The position numbers were made by a program, and so were the translations under genes. Shown here in pieces: positions 36,312-45,482 of a DNA stretch of 64,000 nucleotides; position 1 is the first letter of the stretch, and each line of letters starts with the position of its first letter. Source of the DNA: Herbiconiux aconitum (GTDB taxonomy: Bacteria; Actinomycetota; Actinomycetes; Actinomycetales; Microbacteriaceae); NCBI RefSeq assembly GCF_024979235.1, contig NZ_JANLCM010000002.1:930001-994000 (forward strand), in the 5' to 3' direction. Below the pieces are notes generated by a model. It searched no databases. It was not told the DNA's origin and saw only the letters and a program-made list of their open reading frames with translations.

Positions 36312-37364
36312 ATGACTCTCAGCACCCCCGGCACGGCGACCCTTCCCGTGCTCGACTTCTCGCGGCTCGCCGAGGGCGACGCAGAAGCCGCGGCCTTCCG
36401 CACCGAACTGCGCGAGGCCACTCACGACTACGGCTTCTTCTCCCTCGTGGGCCACGGAGTCCCCCAGGAGCTGATCGACCGCATCATGCTCACCGCCCGC
36501 CGCTTCTTCGACCTTCCCGAAGCCGACAAACTGGCCATCGAAAACCTGAAGAGCCCGCATTTCCGCGGTTACACCCGGGTGGGCGGCGAACTCACGCAGG
36601 GCAAGGTCGACTGGCGCGAACAGATCGACATCGGCACCGAACGCGAACCGGTCGCGATCACCCCCGAAACCCCTGACTACCTCCGCCTCGAGGGCCCGAA
36701 CCAGTGGCCCGCCGCATTGCCCGAGCTGCGGGAAGTCGTGACCGAATGGCACGACGAGCTCACCCGCGTGAGTCTGACGCTGTTGCGCGAATGGGCGCTC
36801 TCGCTCGGCGCCGATGAGCACGTCTTCGACGCCGCCTTCGCGGAGCGCCCCTCGACCCTGATCAAGATCGTGCGCTACCCGGGCAAGAGCGACCCGGAAC
36901 CGAAGCAGGGTGTCGGCGCCCACAAGGACTCCGGCGTGCTGACACTTCTCCTCGTCGAACCCGGTAAGGGCGGCCTGCAGGTGGAGAAGGATGGCGAGTG
37001 GATCGACGCTCCCCCCATCCCGGGCGCCTTCGTGGTGAACATCGGCGAGCTCCTCGAGGTGGCGACGAACGGCTACCTCAAGGCCACCGTGCACCGGGTG
37101 ATCTCGCCGCGCATCGGCGACGACCGCATCTCCATCCCCTTTTTCTACAGCCCGGCATTGGATGCGACGATCCCCGTGCTTCCGCTGCCCCCCGCGCTCG
37201 CGGCGCAAGCACGCGGTGTCACCACCGACCCCGACAACCCGATCTTCACCACCTATGGGGAGAACGCGCTGAAGAGCCGCCTGCGGGCGCATCCTGACGT
37301 CGCAGCCATCCACCACGCCGACCTCGTGTCGAAAGCGGTCACCCCCGCATCCGTCGACGAGTGA
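36312..37364 (+). CDS. 2-oxoglutarate/Fe(II)-dependent dioxygenase (isopenicillin N synthase family)
   Basis: 350-aa double-stranded beta-helix oxygenase. Iron ligands His204 and Asp206 (GAHKDSG) and His261 (TVHRVISP), and the 2OG or substrate-carboxylate Arg272-Ile-Ser274. N-terminal DIOX_N region LPVLDFSRL ... YGFFSLVGHGV. The reaction is not predictable from sequence alone. It overlaps the following MFS exporter (GTGA), so the product may be exported. Divergent from rpsO. Confidence 0.9.
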   Translation: MTLSTPGTATLPVLDFSRLAEGDAEAAAFRTELREATHDYGFFSLVGHGVPQELIDRIMLTARRFFDLPEADKLAIENLKSPHFRGYTRVGGELTQGKVDWREQIDIGTEREPVAITPETPDYLRLEGPNQWPAALPELREVVTEWHDELTRVSLTLLREWALSLGADEHVFDAAFAERPSTLIKIVRYPGKSDPEPKQGVGAHKDSGVLTLLLVEPGKGGLQVEKDGEWIDAPPIPGAFVVNIGELLEVATNGYLKATVHRVISPRIGDDRISIPFFYSPALDATIPVLPLPPALAAQARGVTTDPDNPIFTTYGENALKSRLRAHPDVAAIHHADLVSKAVTPASVDE

Positions 37365-38719
37365 GCGACCAACCCGCAGCAGCACCGGGGCCGGTACCGG
37401 AGGCCGACGCCGACGAGCCGGCCCGGCGGCGCAACCCCTTCGCCGACCTGACCCCCCTCCGTGCGAGCCCCGCGTTCGCGCGCCTGTGGGCCGGTCAGGC
37501 GATCTCGGGAATCGGCAGCCAGATGACAATCGTGGCCGTAGGGCTCGACATCTACCGCCTCACCGAATCGACGCTCGCGGTCGCCGGCGTCGCGCTCTTC
37601 GCACTGGTTCCGATGATCGTGTTCGGTCTCTACGGCGGCATGCTGGCGGATGCGTTCGACCGGCGAGCCGTCGCCCTGATCGCGGCCATCGTGGCCTGGT
37701 CGTCGACGGCGGCCATCGCGATCCTGGCCTGGTCGGGCGCCGACAGCGTCGTTGCCCTCTACGCGCTCTCCACGGTGAACGCCGTAGCCGCGACCGTCAT
37801 CACGACCACGCGCTCGGCGATCTTCCCGCGCCTGCTCCCCCGCGAGCTGCTGCCCGCGGCGGCGGCTCTGAACGGCATCACCTTCGGCATCATGGTGACC
37901 GTGGGCCCGGCTTTGGCGGGCGTACTCGTGGCGACGGTCGGCTTCGGCTGGACCTATTCGGTCGACGTCGTGCTCTTCGTCGCCGCGTTCCTCGGCATCG
38001 CGAGCCTCCCGCGCATCCTGCCCGAAGGCGAGGTGCAGCGACCCGGCTTGGCGTCACTGCGGTACGGATTCGCGTTCCTGAAGCGAGCCCCGAACATCCG
38101 GGCGTCGTTCCTGATCGACATCTTCGCGATGACCTTCGGTCAACCCCGCGTACTCTTCCCGGCGATCGGGGTGCTGGTGCTGGGCGGCGGAGCGATCACG
38201 GTCGGCATCCTCACCGCCGCGTACGCGATCGGCTCGACGCTCACGGGCGTGTTCTCGGGGCGACTCGGCCACGTGCGGATGCAGGGCCAGGCGATCGCGC
38301 ACGCCGTGCAGGTCTACGGCGGGTTCATCGCGGCCTTCGGCGGGGTGGTGCTCATCGCATCCACCGCCGGAGCACCGGTGTCGCAGGATCTCGGCGACGC
38401 GAACGTGCCGGCCCTGGTTCTGGCCGCTGTCGCGCTGATCGGCGCCGGCGCCGCCGACGAGGTGAGCGCCATCTACCGAGGCACGATGCTGCAGACCGCC
38501 GTGCCCGACAACATGCGCGGACGCCTGCAGGGCGTGTTCACGGTGGTGGTGACCGGTGGGCCACGGGTCGGCGACCTCTACGTCGGAGCTCTCTCGGTCT
38601 TCGCCGCGCTCTGGTTCCCGCCGCTGTTCGGCGGCGTCGTGATCGTGGTGGCGGTCACGATCATCCTGCGTCTGGTGCACTCCTTCCGCGCCTATGACGC
38701 GGTCGACCCCCGGCCCTAG
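37361..38719 (+). CDS. MFS transporter (EntS-like)
   Basis: 452 aa with about twelve membrane helices and a long charged N-terminus. The MFS loop 2-3 motif appears as YGGMLADAFDRR. The sequence type (SPAFARLWAGQAISGIGSQM, LPRELLPAAAALNGI) is that of the MFS_3/enterobactin-exporter branch, generally drug or siderophore export. The GTG start overlaps the oxygenase stop. Confidence 0.9.
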   Translation: MSDQPAAAPGPVPEADADEPARRRNPFADLTPLRASPAFARLWAGQAISGIGSQMTIVAVGLDIYRLTESTLAVAGVALFALVPMIVFGLYGGMLADAFDRRAVALIAAIVAWSSTAAIAILAWSGADSVVALYALSTVNAVAATVITTTRSAIFPRLLPRELLPAAAALNGITFGIMVTVGPALAGVLVATVGFGWTYSVDVVLFVAAFLGIASLPRILPEGEVQRPGLASLRYGFAFLKRAPNIRASFLIDIFAMTFGQPRVLFPAIGVLVLGGGAITVGILTAAYAIGSTLTGVFSGRLGHVRMQGQAIAHAVQVYGGFIAAFGGVVLIASTAGAPVSQDLGDANVPALVLAAVALIGAGAADEVSAIYRGTMLQTAVPDNMRGRLQGVFTVVVTGGPRVGDLYVGALSVFAALWFPPLFGGVVIVVAVTIILRLVHSFRAYDAVDPRP

Positions 38720-38780
38720 GAGCCGGCGGCCCCAGGGAACCTCGGCCTCAGCAACCCTCAGCCCCCCACGAACGCTCGCC

Positions 38781-41018
38781 TCAGAGCCCCGCGGGTGGCT
38801 CCTCGCCGGGCGCCAAGAGGAGCGCGAGACGCTGAGTGGGGCGCGTCATCGCAACGTAGAGAGCCGAGGCGCCGCGGGTGTTCTCGGCCACGATCCCGGC
38901 CGGTGAGACCACGACCACCGAGTCGAACTCGAGGCCCTTCGCTTCGGCCGGCTCGAGCAGGGCTACCCGGCGCGAGAGGCCGGCGACACCGACGCCGACA
39001 CCGGAACCGAACGCATCCGTCAGCACTCGCGTCAACGACGGGATCAGTGAGACGGGCGCGATCACGGCGACCGTTCCGCCCGCGGCGGCCATCGCGGAAG
39101 CCTCGTCGGCTGCATCCGCGACGAGCGACGCCTCCGAGTCGCTCGACCTCGCCGTCACCGGCCATTCCGTCGTGCGCACCGAACGCGAGCGTGTGACCGT
39201 CAGTCCGCTGGCGTGCGCCACCCGCTCGGCCGCATCCACGATCTGTGAGGGCGTTCGGTAGTTCACCGTCAACTCCTCGAGCCGCCAGTTCTCGCCGATC
39301 AGCGGTTCGAGAGTCGATGACCAACTCGTCGACGAGGCCGCCGAACTCGCCTGCGCGACATCCCCCACGATCGTGAAGGAGCGCAGCGGCGACTTGCGCA
39401 GCAGCACACGCCACTGCATCGGCGAGAGCTCCTGCGCTTCGTCGACCACGATGTGCCCGTACGTCCACGAGCGATCGGATGCCGCACGCTCCGCCGTGGT
39501 GAGGCGCACCGTCGACTCCTCGAAACCGGCCACCACCGACTCGGCCGAGACCAGACCGCCGACCTCCATGTTGCGGATGGCGTTCTTCGCGTTCTCGAGA
39601 TCGCGCTTGCGTTGCGCCTTCTCGGCACGTTTCACGGCGGCGTTCCCCGGGTCGTATTCGCCGAGCAGTTCGGCCGCCTCGTCGAGCAGCGGAACATCCG
39701 AGACCGTGAAGGCGCTTCCCCGCTCTCGGCTCAGCAGCTCGCGCTTCGCCTTCGACCAGTGCCCCGTGATCGTCGCGAGCCATTGCGGGCGGGCGTAGAG
39801 GTCTTCGACCAACTTCTCGGGGGTCAGGGGCAGCCAGGCCGTGTTGAGCGCGACGCGCACGTCGTAGGCGGTGCGGATATCCTCCCGGAGGTAAGCGAGA
39901 TCGGAATCGTCGACCGTGCTCCCCCGCCGCCGCAACTGGTCGGCCAGCTGACGCGTCAGCTGCGCCAGCACGTTCTTCACGAACTGCACGCGCCCCTCGT
40001 TGTAGGGCTTGCCCGACTCGCGCGCCTTCGCCATCGCGTCGGCGATCACCGCGGGTTGGAGCAGCAGCTTCTCGCCGTTGATCTCGAGGGCGATCGCTTC
40101 TTCGGGCACGCGCTGCCGCGATCGCACCGCGCGACGCACCAGCGCCGCCATCTCGGCCGATCCTTTCAGCGCGGCGACGGCGGGCGCATCCTCCTCGAGC
40201 GCTTCGAGGCCGGGGTACAACTGCCCGAGACTCGACAACACGACGCCGGTCTCGCCGAGGCTCGGCAGCACCGCATTGATGTATTGCAGGAACGCCGGGC
40301 TGGGGCCGACCACGAGCACACCGCTCGACCCGAGCCGCTCCCGGTAGGTGTAGAGCAGGTAGGCGGCGCGGTGCAGCGCCACCGCCGTCTTGCCCGTTCC
40401 GGGGCCGCCCTGCACCACGAGCACGCCACCCAGTTCCGACCGGATGACGCGATCCTGCTCGGCCTGAATGGTGGAGACGATGTCGTGCATCTGTCCGGTG
40501 CGCTGTGCGGAGAGGGCCGCGAGCAGGGCGCCCTCGCCCTGGAGCTGGGTGCCCTCCTCGTCGAGCAGGGTGGAGTCGAAGACCTCGTCCTCGATGCGAA
40601 CGACCTCACGGCCGCGCGTGGTGAGGTGGCGACGGGCCCGGGCGCCGAGCGGTGTGGCCGCCGTGGCCTGGTAGAAAGCCCGGGCCTGCGGGGCACGCCA
40701 GTCGAGCAGCAGCGGTTCGAGGTCTTCGTCACGCAGGCCGATGCGTCCGATGTAGCGCAGCCGGGAGCCGTCGGTGTCGGGATCGATCAGTTCGAGCCGG
40801 CCGAACGCTAGTCGTTCTCCGACCTCGCGAAGCTGGTGGATGCGATCTTCATACGCACGGGCGAAGGCATCGCGCTCCGAACGGCTCTGGTGATTGCCAC
40901 CGACATTCTCGCGCCGCACGGCGGCGAGTTCTTGCTCGGCCTCGCTGCGCAGATGATCGAGGCGAGCATAGAGTCCTTCGACGTAGTCACGCTCGCGCGC
41001 CAGTTCTTCCTCCGCCAC
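38781..41018 (-). CDS. HelD/HelR-like RNA polymerase-associated UvrD-family ATPase
   Basis: 745 aa. An N-terminal coiled coil (EEELARERDYVEGLYARLDH...) that reaches into RNA polymerase channels, then a UvrD/Rep-like motor: Walker A QGGPGTGKTAVALHRAAYLLYTY near residue 204, Walker B HIVVDEAQELSPMQW, and C-terminal motifs AKGLEFDSVVVV and YVAMTRPTQRL. Such proteins free stalled RNA polymerase; the actinobacterial HelR form also displaces rifampicin. Start GTG at 41018 behind GGGAGG; the TTG at 41039 has no ribosome site. Confidence 0.9.
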   Translation of the reverse strand: MAEEELARERDYVEGLYARLDHLRSEAEQELAAVRRENVGGNHQSRSERDAFARAYEDRIHQLREVGERLAFGRLELIDPDTDGSRLRYIGRIGLRDEDLEPLLLDWRAPQARAFYQATAATPLGARARRHLTTRGREVVRIEDEVFDSTLLDEEGTQLQGEGALLAALSAQRTGQMHDIVSTIQAEQDRVIRSELGGVLVVQGGPGTGKTAVALHRAAYLLYTYRERLGSSGVLVVGPSPAFLQYINAVLPSLGETGVVLSSLGQLYPGLEALEEDAPAVAALKGSAEMAALVRRAVRSRQRVPEEAIALEINGEKLLLQPAVIADAMAKARESGKPYNEGRVQFVKNVLAQLTRQLADQLRRRGSTVDDSDLAYLREDIRTAYDVRVALNTAWLPLTPEKLVEDLYARPQWLATITGHWSKAKRELLSRERGSAFTVSDVPLLDEAAELLGEYDPGNAAVKRAEKAQRKRDLENAKNAIRNMEVGGLVSAESVVAGFEESTVRLTTAERAASDRSWTYGHIVVDEAQELSPMQWRVLLRKSPLRSFTIVGDVAQASSAASSTSWSSTLEPLIGENWRLEELTVNYRTPSQIVDAAERVAHASGLTVTRSRSVRTTEWPVTARSSDSEASLVADAADEASAMAAAGGTVAVIAPVSLIPSLTRVLTDAFGSGVGVGVAGLSRRVALLEPAEAKGLEFDSVVVVSPAGIVAENTRGASALYVAMTRPTQRLALLLAPGEEPPAGL

Positions 41019-41106
41019 GGCACCTCCCGGATTCGGCAAGCAAGTCTACGCCGCGAATGCCGGGAAGATGCCGAGGCGAAGGTTTCCGGAGGGTGAATCC
41101 GAGGTG

Positions 41107-41481
41107 TTAGGGAACGTCGACCAGGTCGATCACGAAGATCAACGTCTTCCCGGCGAGGAAGTGGCCGCTGCCCTCGGGGCCGTAGGCCAGGTGCGGCGGG
41201 ATGGTGAGCTTGCGACGACCGCCGGCCTTCATGCCCGGGATGCCTTCCTGCCAGCCGGCGATCAGGCCGTTCAGCGGGAAGGTGATGGTCTCGCCGCGGT
41301 TCCAGGAAGAGTCGAACTCCTCGCCGGTCTCATATTCGACGCCGAGGTAGTGAACCTCGACGGTCGCGCCGGGAGTGGCCTCCGCGCCGGTGCCCTCGAC
41401 GACGTCGACGATCTCGAGAGCGGTGGGGGCCGGGCCCTCGGGGAATTCGATTTCGGGCTTGGTGCCGATGGGATCTGTCAT
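41107..41481 (-). CDS. FKBP-type peptidyl-prolyl isomerase
   Basis: 124-aa single-domain FKBP. GATVEVHYLGVEYETGEEFDSS, FPLNGLIAGWQEGIPGMKAG and IPPHLAYG are the standard strands and loops. No signal peptide, so cytosolic. ATG at 41481 behind GGAG. Lies on the same strand as the PrsW-like gene 26 bp upstream. Confidence 0.96.
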   Translation of the reverse strand: MTDPIGTKPEIEFPEGPAPTALEIVDVVEGTGAEATPGATVEVHYLGVEYETGEEFDSSWNRGETITFPLNGLIAGWQEGIPGMKAGGRRKLTIPPHLAYGPEGSGHFLAGKTLIFVIDLVDVP

Positions 41482-41507
41482 GTCTCCATCCAATCCCACC
41501 CCGGGGG

Positions 41508-42752
41508 TCAGGTCAAAGCGGACGCCGCGGCCAGCGCGACCCTGTCGGCCAGGATCGCGTCGAGCAGCTCCGCCTCGTCGTGCTTCGGCGCGATGTTCGC
41601 GCGGTCGACGAGAAGCCGTTGCCGCACGAACGCCAAACGGGTGGAGTCGCGGATGAACGACTTCAGTGCGGCGGGACCGTTGCCGCCCGGCAGCGTGCGC
41701 GCCCAGCGCCGCGCCTGCCGCCTTCCCGCTCCCGACGAGAGCATGTCGACCTCGGCGGGGCTGAACCAACCGGCCTCCGCGTATTCGCCGAGCCTCGCCC
41801 GGGTGAGTCGCGCCTCTGATTTGCGCAGCAGCACAACGAACACCACGGCCAGGGCGAAGAGCGGCACCTGCACCACGAAGTAGATGAGGAAGAAGCCGTC
41901 GAGGCCCTCGACCACGAAGGTCGAGCCGTTCCAGAGCGCGTGCAGCGCGATGGCCAGCAGGAGGCCGGCGAAGAAGATGCCCACGCCCTTCAGCCAGCCC
42001 TTGCGTCGAGCGGCGAAGCCCAGCGCGACACCGGTGCAGGCCGTGAACATCACGTGCGCGAACGGCGACATGATGCCGCGCAGCACGAAGGTGAAGCCGA
42101 GCCCCACCCCGCCCGACTCGATCAGCGCCTGACCGAAGTAGAGGATGTTCTCGGTGAAGGCGAACCCGGCGGCCACTGTGGAGCCGTAGACCAGTCCGTC
42201 GACCGGACCATCGAACTGCTTGCGGAAGAACAGCAGCAGGATCAGGACGCCGACGGCTTTCGCCCCCTCTTCGACGATGGGAGCCTGGATCACCGACCCC
42301 CACAGCTCGCTCGTCGTGCTCTGGCCGTCGCTTGCGATGGCGACGGCCACCTGCACCCCGAAATCGACGATCAGGGCGATGGCGATGGATGCCGCAGCCC
42401 CCCAGAGGAACGCGAACCAGAGTGCGGGCCGGGGTTCGGGTTCCCATCGGTCGATCACCGTGATCGCGGTGACGACGACGGCAAGCGGCACCAGGGCGAG
42501 GATGGCGCAGATGACGAACGCCGCCGGCCCGAGCCCGAGCACGAGATAGCCCACGACGGCGAGGAAGACGAAGCCCAAAAGGATGAAGCCCACGATCGCC
42601 AGCGCGAACACCGCGGTGCGGGTGCGGCGCGGTGGGGGGCCGGGCGCGATGACGGGCATCGGTGGCAACGCGACCGTGGGCGGCTGCACCGCTCCGGGTG
42701 CGGATTCGGGGGCAGCGCCGTTCTGCGGCTCCGCGGACACGGGATCGAACAT
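41508..42752 (-). CDS. PrsW-family intramembrane metalloprotease
   Basis: About 414 aa with a Pro-rich N-terminus and nine or so membrane helices. Family motifs: APIVEEGAKAVGV (Glu-Glu), FAFTENILYF, SPFAHVMFTA and ALHALWNGS, which carry the proposed catalytic Glu/His. Relatives cut anti-sigma factors; no sigma/anti-sigma pair is present here. Start assigned to ATG 42752; TTG at 42764 or 42758, closer to AAGGTGAGGA, is also possible. Confidence 0.9.
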   Translation of the reverse strand: MFDPVSAEPQNGAAPESAPGAVQPPTVALPPMPVIAPGPPPRRTRTAVFALAIVGFILLGFVFLAVVGYLVLGLGPAAFVICAILALVPLAVVVTAITVIDRWEPEPRPALWFAFLWGAAASIAIALIVDFGVQVAVAIASDGQSTTSELWGSVIQAPIVEEGAKAVGVLILLLFFRKQFDGPVDGLVYGSTVAAGFAFTENILYFGQALIESGGVGLGFTFVLRGIMSPFAHVMFTACTGVALGFAARRKGWLKGVGIFFAGLLLAIALHALWNGSTFVVEGLDGFFLIYFVVQVPLFALAVVFVVLLRKSEARLTRARLGEYAEAGWFSPAEVDMLSSGAGRRQARRWARTLPGGNGPAALKSFIRDSTRLAFVRQRLLVDRANIAPKHDEAELLDAILADRVALAAASALT

Positions 42753-42876
42753 CGTCAAGAGCAATCCTCACCTTCGCAACACTCGACAGCGTAGCGGACC
42801 GGGGCCCCGCACCGCAGCTTCTGACTGCCGCCGAGCTGCCATCCGGTACACCGGTCGTGCCCGATAGCCTGGGCAG

Positions 42877-43761
42877 GTGAGATTCGCGCACCTGTCCCCC
42901 CGTTCCACAGCCGGAAGGGAGCCCGCAGGCTTCTACGTCGTCGACGGGCACCGAGTGCTTCCGGTCGGAGCGGTCGCCGACGATGCTCCGCGAGACCTCC
43001 AAGAGCTGATCGAGCGGGGAGACGGCGAACTGCAGCGCCTCCGTGCCGCCGTCGCCGCTCACGGATGGAACGACGCCGCCGACCTCTCGGGGTTCGAACA
43101 CGCTCCCGCGGTCTCCCGGCCGCCCTCGATCATCGCCATCGGGCTGAACTACGGCGCGCACGCCTCCGAACTCAACCTCGACATGGCGGCGGCGCCCACC
43201 GTCTTCGCCTTCTGGCCGAGCTCGCTCGCGCCGCACGAGGGCACCACGAGCTGGCCAGAGTCGCTCAGCAGCGAGGTCGACTACGAGGCCGAACTGGGCG
43301 TCATCATCGGCAAGCCGGCCAAAGACGTCAGCATCGCGGATGCCCTCGACCACGTCTTCGGATACACGATCGTCAACGACATCACGGCGCGCAACGTGCA
43401 GTTCAGCGAAGCCCAATGGATCCGTTGCAAGAGCTTCGACGGTTTCACCCCGGTGGGGCCCGTGGTGGTCACCGCAGACGAAGTGCCCGATCCGCAAGAT
43501 CTGCGACTGGGCACGGTGCTCGACGGTCGCACGGTGCAGGACTCCTCGACGAGCGAGATGATCCACAGCGTCGCGAAGCTGATCAGCGTGCTCTCGCAGT
43601 CGACCACGCTGCTGCCCGGCACGCTGATCTCCACCGGTTCACCGGCCGGCGCCGGCTACTCGCGGAAGCCCCAGATCTTCTTGAAGAACCACTCCACGGT
43701 CACCATCTGGATCGACGGCATCGGCCAGCTCACGACGCACTGCCGGGTGATCGGGGAGTAG
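42877..43761 (+). CDS. Fumarylacetoacetate hydrolase family protein
   Basis: 294-aa FAH-fold hydrolase/decarboxylase. Metal-ligand region DYEAELGVIIGK (135-146), NDITARNVQ and the C-terminal GTLISTGSPAGAGYSRKP. Could act on acylpyruvates or ring-cleavage products; substrate unknown. GTG at 42877 with TAGCCT ending exactly 6 nt upstream, so probably leaderless. Confidence 0.92.
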   Translation: MRFAHLSPRSTAGREPAGFYVVDGHRVLPVGAVADDAPRDLQELIERGDGELQRLRAAVAAHGWNDAADLSGFEHAPAVSRPPSIIAIGLNYGAHASELNLDMAAAPTVFAFWPSSLAPHEGTTSWPESLSSEVDYEAELGVIIGKPAKDVSIADALDHVFGYTIVNDITARNVQFSEAQWIRCKSFDGFTPVGPVVVTADEVPDPQDLRLGTVLDGRTVQDSSTSEMIHSVAKLISVLSQSTTLLPGTLISTGSPAGAGYSRKPQIFLKNHSTVTIWIDGIGQLTTHCRVIGE

Positions 43762-43773
43762 CGCTCGCTGGGG

Positions 43774-43804
43774 TTGACCTGGAGTGGGGTCCAGGTTGCA
43801 GCAT
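43774..43804 (+). promoter_or_regulatory. MerR-type promoter with operator
   Basis: TTGACC (43774-43779) and CAGCAT (43799-43804) are 19 bp apart, the stretched spacing that MerR regulators correct. The spacer holds the dyad ACCTGGA-N6-TCCAGGT (43777-43796). The -10 ends exactly 6 nt before the merR ATG. It likely drives merR and the aldo/keto reductase. Confidence 0.75.
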
Positions 43805-43810
43805 GGGGGT

Positions 43811-44278
43811 ATGCCTCCTGTCCCGCTTCCCCGTCTCGACGTACCGGTGCCGGCCGACGGACTGTCAATCGGCGATGTCGCACACGCGACCGGGCTGAGC
43901 ATCGACACCCTGCGGTACTACGAAAGCGCCGGGCTGATGCTCGACCCCACGCCGCGTGATCCCGGCGGTCGCCGCCGCTACACACGCAACGACCTCGACT
44001 GGATCGCCGGGCTGATCATGCTCCGCGAGACCGGCATGTCGATCGCCGACGTGCGACGGATGGCCGAGCTCAGCCGCGAGGCCGGCACCGAGGCCGACCG
44101 TCTCGTCGTGCTCGAGGGCCACCGCGCCCGCGTGCTCGCCGACCTCGCCCGAACGCGGGCGCACCTCACCGCCCTGGAGAAGAAGATCACGTCGTATCGC
44201 GCGGCAATAGAGGCAGATACGAACGCAGATACGAACGAGACCGAAAGCCGCGGGCCGCACTCACCCACCCCGGGGTGA
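43811..44278 (+). CDS. MerR-family transcriptional regulator
   Basis: 155 aa. N-terminal winged helix LSIGDVAHATGLSIDTLRYYESAGL (about 18-42) and RRRYTRNDLDWIAGL, then a coiled-coil dimerisation helix (LADLARTRAHLTALEKKITSYRAAI). There are no metal-binding cysteines, so it probably senses an organic compound or aldehyde. The last roughly 16 codons (after IEADTNADTN) lie within repeat copy E, which also provides the stop. It is autoregulated through the dyad in its own promoter, by inference. Confidence 0.92.
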   Translation: MPPVPLPRLDVPVPADGLSIGDVAHATGLSIDTLRYYESAGLMLDPTPRDPGGRRRYTRNDLDWIAGLIMLRETGMSIADVRRMAELSREAGTEADRLVVLEGHRARVLADLARTRAHLTALEKKITSYRAAIEADTNADTNETESRGPHSPTPG

Positions 44279-44395
44279 GCGCGCGGCCGCGTCAGCGACC
44301 GCACGCGAACATGTCGCCTCGCGCCGCAGAAGCGGCGGCGCGAGCAATAAGGGCCCGCCCAGCCGAAGGCCGGGCGAGCCCGGAAAGCGGCGATT
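44226..44395 (-). repeat. Dispersed structured repeat, copy E (inverted)
   Basis: Reverse copy between merR and the aldo/keto reductase gene, beginning inside merR. The invariant 19-mer is at 44310-44328 (complement). The GCTCGCCCGGCCTTCGGC hairpin, the CTTATTGCTCGCGCC block and the GGCCCGCGG block are all present; the right edge (GGGTGCCGAATCGCCGC on the minus strand) is a degenerate end motif. Confidence 0.85.
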
Positions 44396-44426
44396 CGGCA
44401 CCCCCACCCACCCGAAAGGACCCCGC

Positions 44427-45413
44427 ATGACCACCCCCACATCCCCCCTAGGCGACGGCCTCTCCGTGTCGGCCATCGGACTCGGCGCCATGGGCATGAG
44501 CGCCTTCTACGGCGCGAGCGACGAGACCGAATCGATCGCCACCCTGCGCCACGCCCTCGACCTCGGTGTCACGTTCATCGACACCGCAGAGGCGTACGGC
44601 CCGTTCGAGAACGAGAAGCTGATCGCGCGTGCGCTCGGCGACCGCCGCGACGAGGTGACGCTCGCCACGAAGGCGTCGGCCGAGACCGACGACGACGGCA
44701 CCGTGCACGGTCGCAACGGCACCCCGGCCTACATCCGCAAGGCCGCCGAGCGCTCGCTGCGCCACCTCGGCACCGATGTGATCGACCTCTACTACCTGCA
44801 CCGCGTCGATCCCGGCGTTCCGATCGAGGAGAGCGTCGGCGCCATGGCCGAGCTCGTGGCCGAGGGAAAAGTGCGGCACATCGGGCTGTCGGAAGCCTCG
44901 GCGACGACGATCCAGCGGGCGCACGCCGTGCATCCGCTCGCCGCCGTGCAATCGGAGTTCTCGCTGTTCGCGCGCGACGTGCTGCACAACGACGAGAAGG
45001 CCACCACCGACGAACTCGGCATCGGGTTCGTCGCGTTCTCGCCACTCGGACGCGGATTCCTCACCGGCGACATCCGCTCGGTCGACGACCTCGACCCCGA
45101 CGACGCACGGCGGGGCCTGCCGCGGTTCCAGCCCGATGCCATCGCCGCGAATCTCGCACTCGTCGACCGGGTGAACGCGATCGCAGCCGAGAAGGGCGTC
45201 TCGAACGCCCAGATCGCCCTGGCCTGGCTGATGGCGCAGGGCGTGGTGCCGATCCCGGGCACACGCAGCCGCCGGCGGCTCGAGGAGAACGCTGCGGCGA
45301 CGAGTATCCGCCTCGACGCCTCCGAGCTCGCACGCCTCGCCGACGCGCTGCCTGACGACGAGATCGTCGGCGGCCGCGACTTCGTCGAGCACGCCGCAGG
45401 CGTCGATCGCTGA
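44427..45413 (+). CDS. Aldo/keto reductase
   Basis: 328-aa NADPH-dependent reductase. Catalytic tetrad Asp52, Tyr57, Lys82, His125 (IDTAEAYG, ATKAS, YYLHRVDP), and the cofactor region PIPGTRSRRRLEENAAA. Likely converts aldehydes or quinones, consistent with control by the MerR protein encoded upstream. ATG at 44427 behind GAAAGGA. Confidence 0.95.
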   Translation: MTTPTSPLGDGLSVSAIGLGAMGMSAFYGASDETESIATLRHALDLGVTFIDTAEAYGPFENEKLIARALGDRRDEVTLATKASAETDDDGTVHGRNGTPAYIRKAAERSLRHLGTDVIDLYYLHRVDPGVPIEESVGAMAELVAEGKVRHIGLSEASATTIQRAHAVHPLAAVQSEFSLFARDVLHNDEKATTDELGIGFVAFSPLGRGFLTGDIRSVDDLDPDDARRGLPRFQPDAIAANLALVDRVNAIAAEKGVSNAQIALAWLMAQGVVPIPGTRSRRRLEENAAATSIRLDASELARLADALPDDEIVGGRDFVEHAAGVDR

Positions 45414-45416
45414 TGA

Positions 45417-45482
45417 GTTACTACGGATTCGAAGAGGAGTGGTGGCCTATAGGGCACCGGTCCCCTTCGAATCGGTAGTAAC
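45417..45482. terminator. Hairpin between aldo/keto reductase and tetR genes
   Basis: 18-bp arms (GTTACTACGGATTCGAAG, 17 of 18 paired; 45417-45434 and 45465-45482) with a 30-nt loop that can itself pair (GGTG/CACC). Placed between converging genes; the right arm touches the tetR stop codon. Confidence 0.7.

Noticed and set aside
41107-43566. 819-codon minus-strand frame
   Set aside because: Only the last 124 codons (FKBP) are real; the rest is out of frame with the PrsW-like gene and antisense to the FAH gene.
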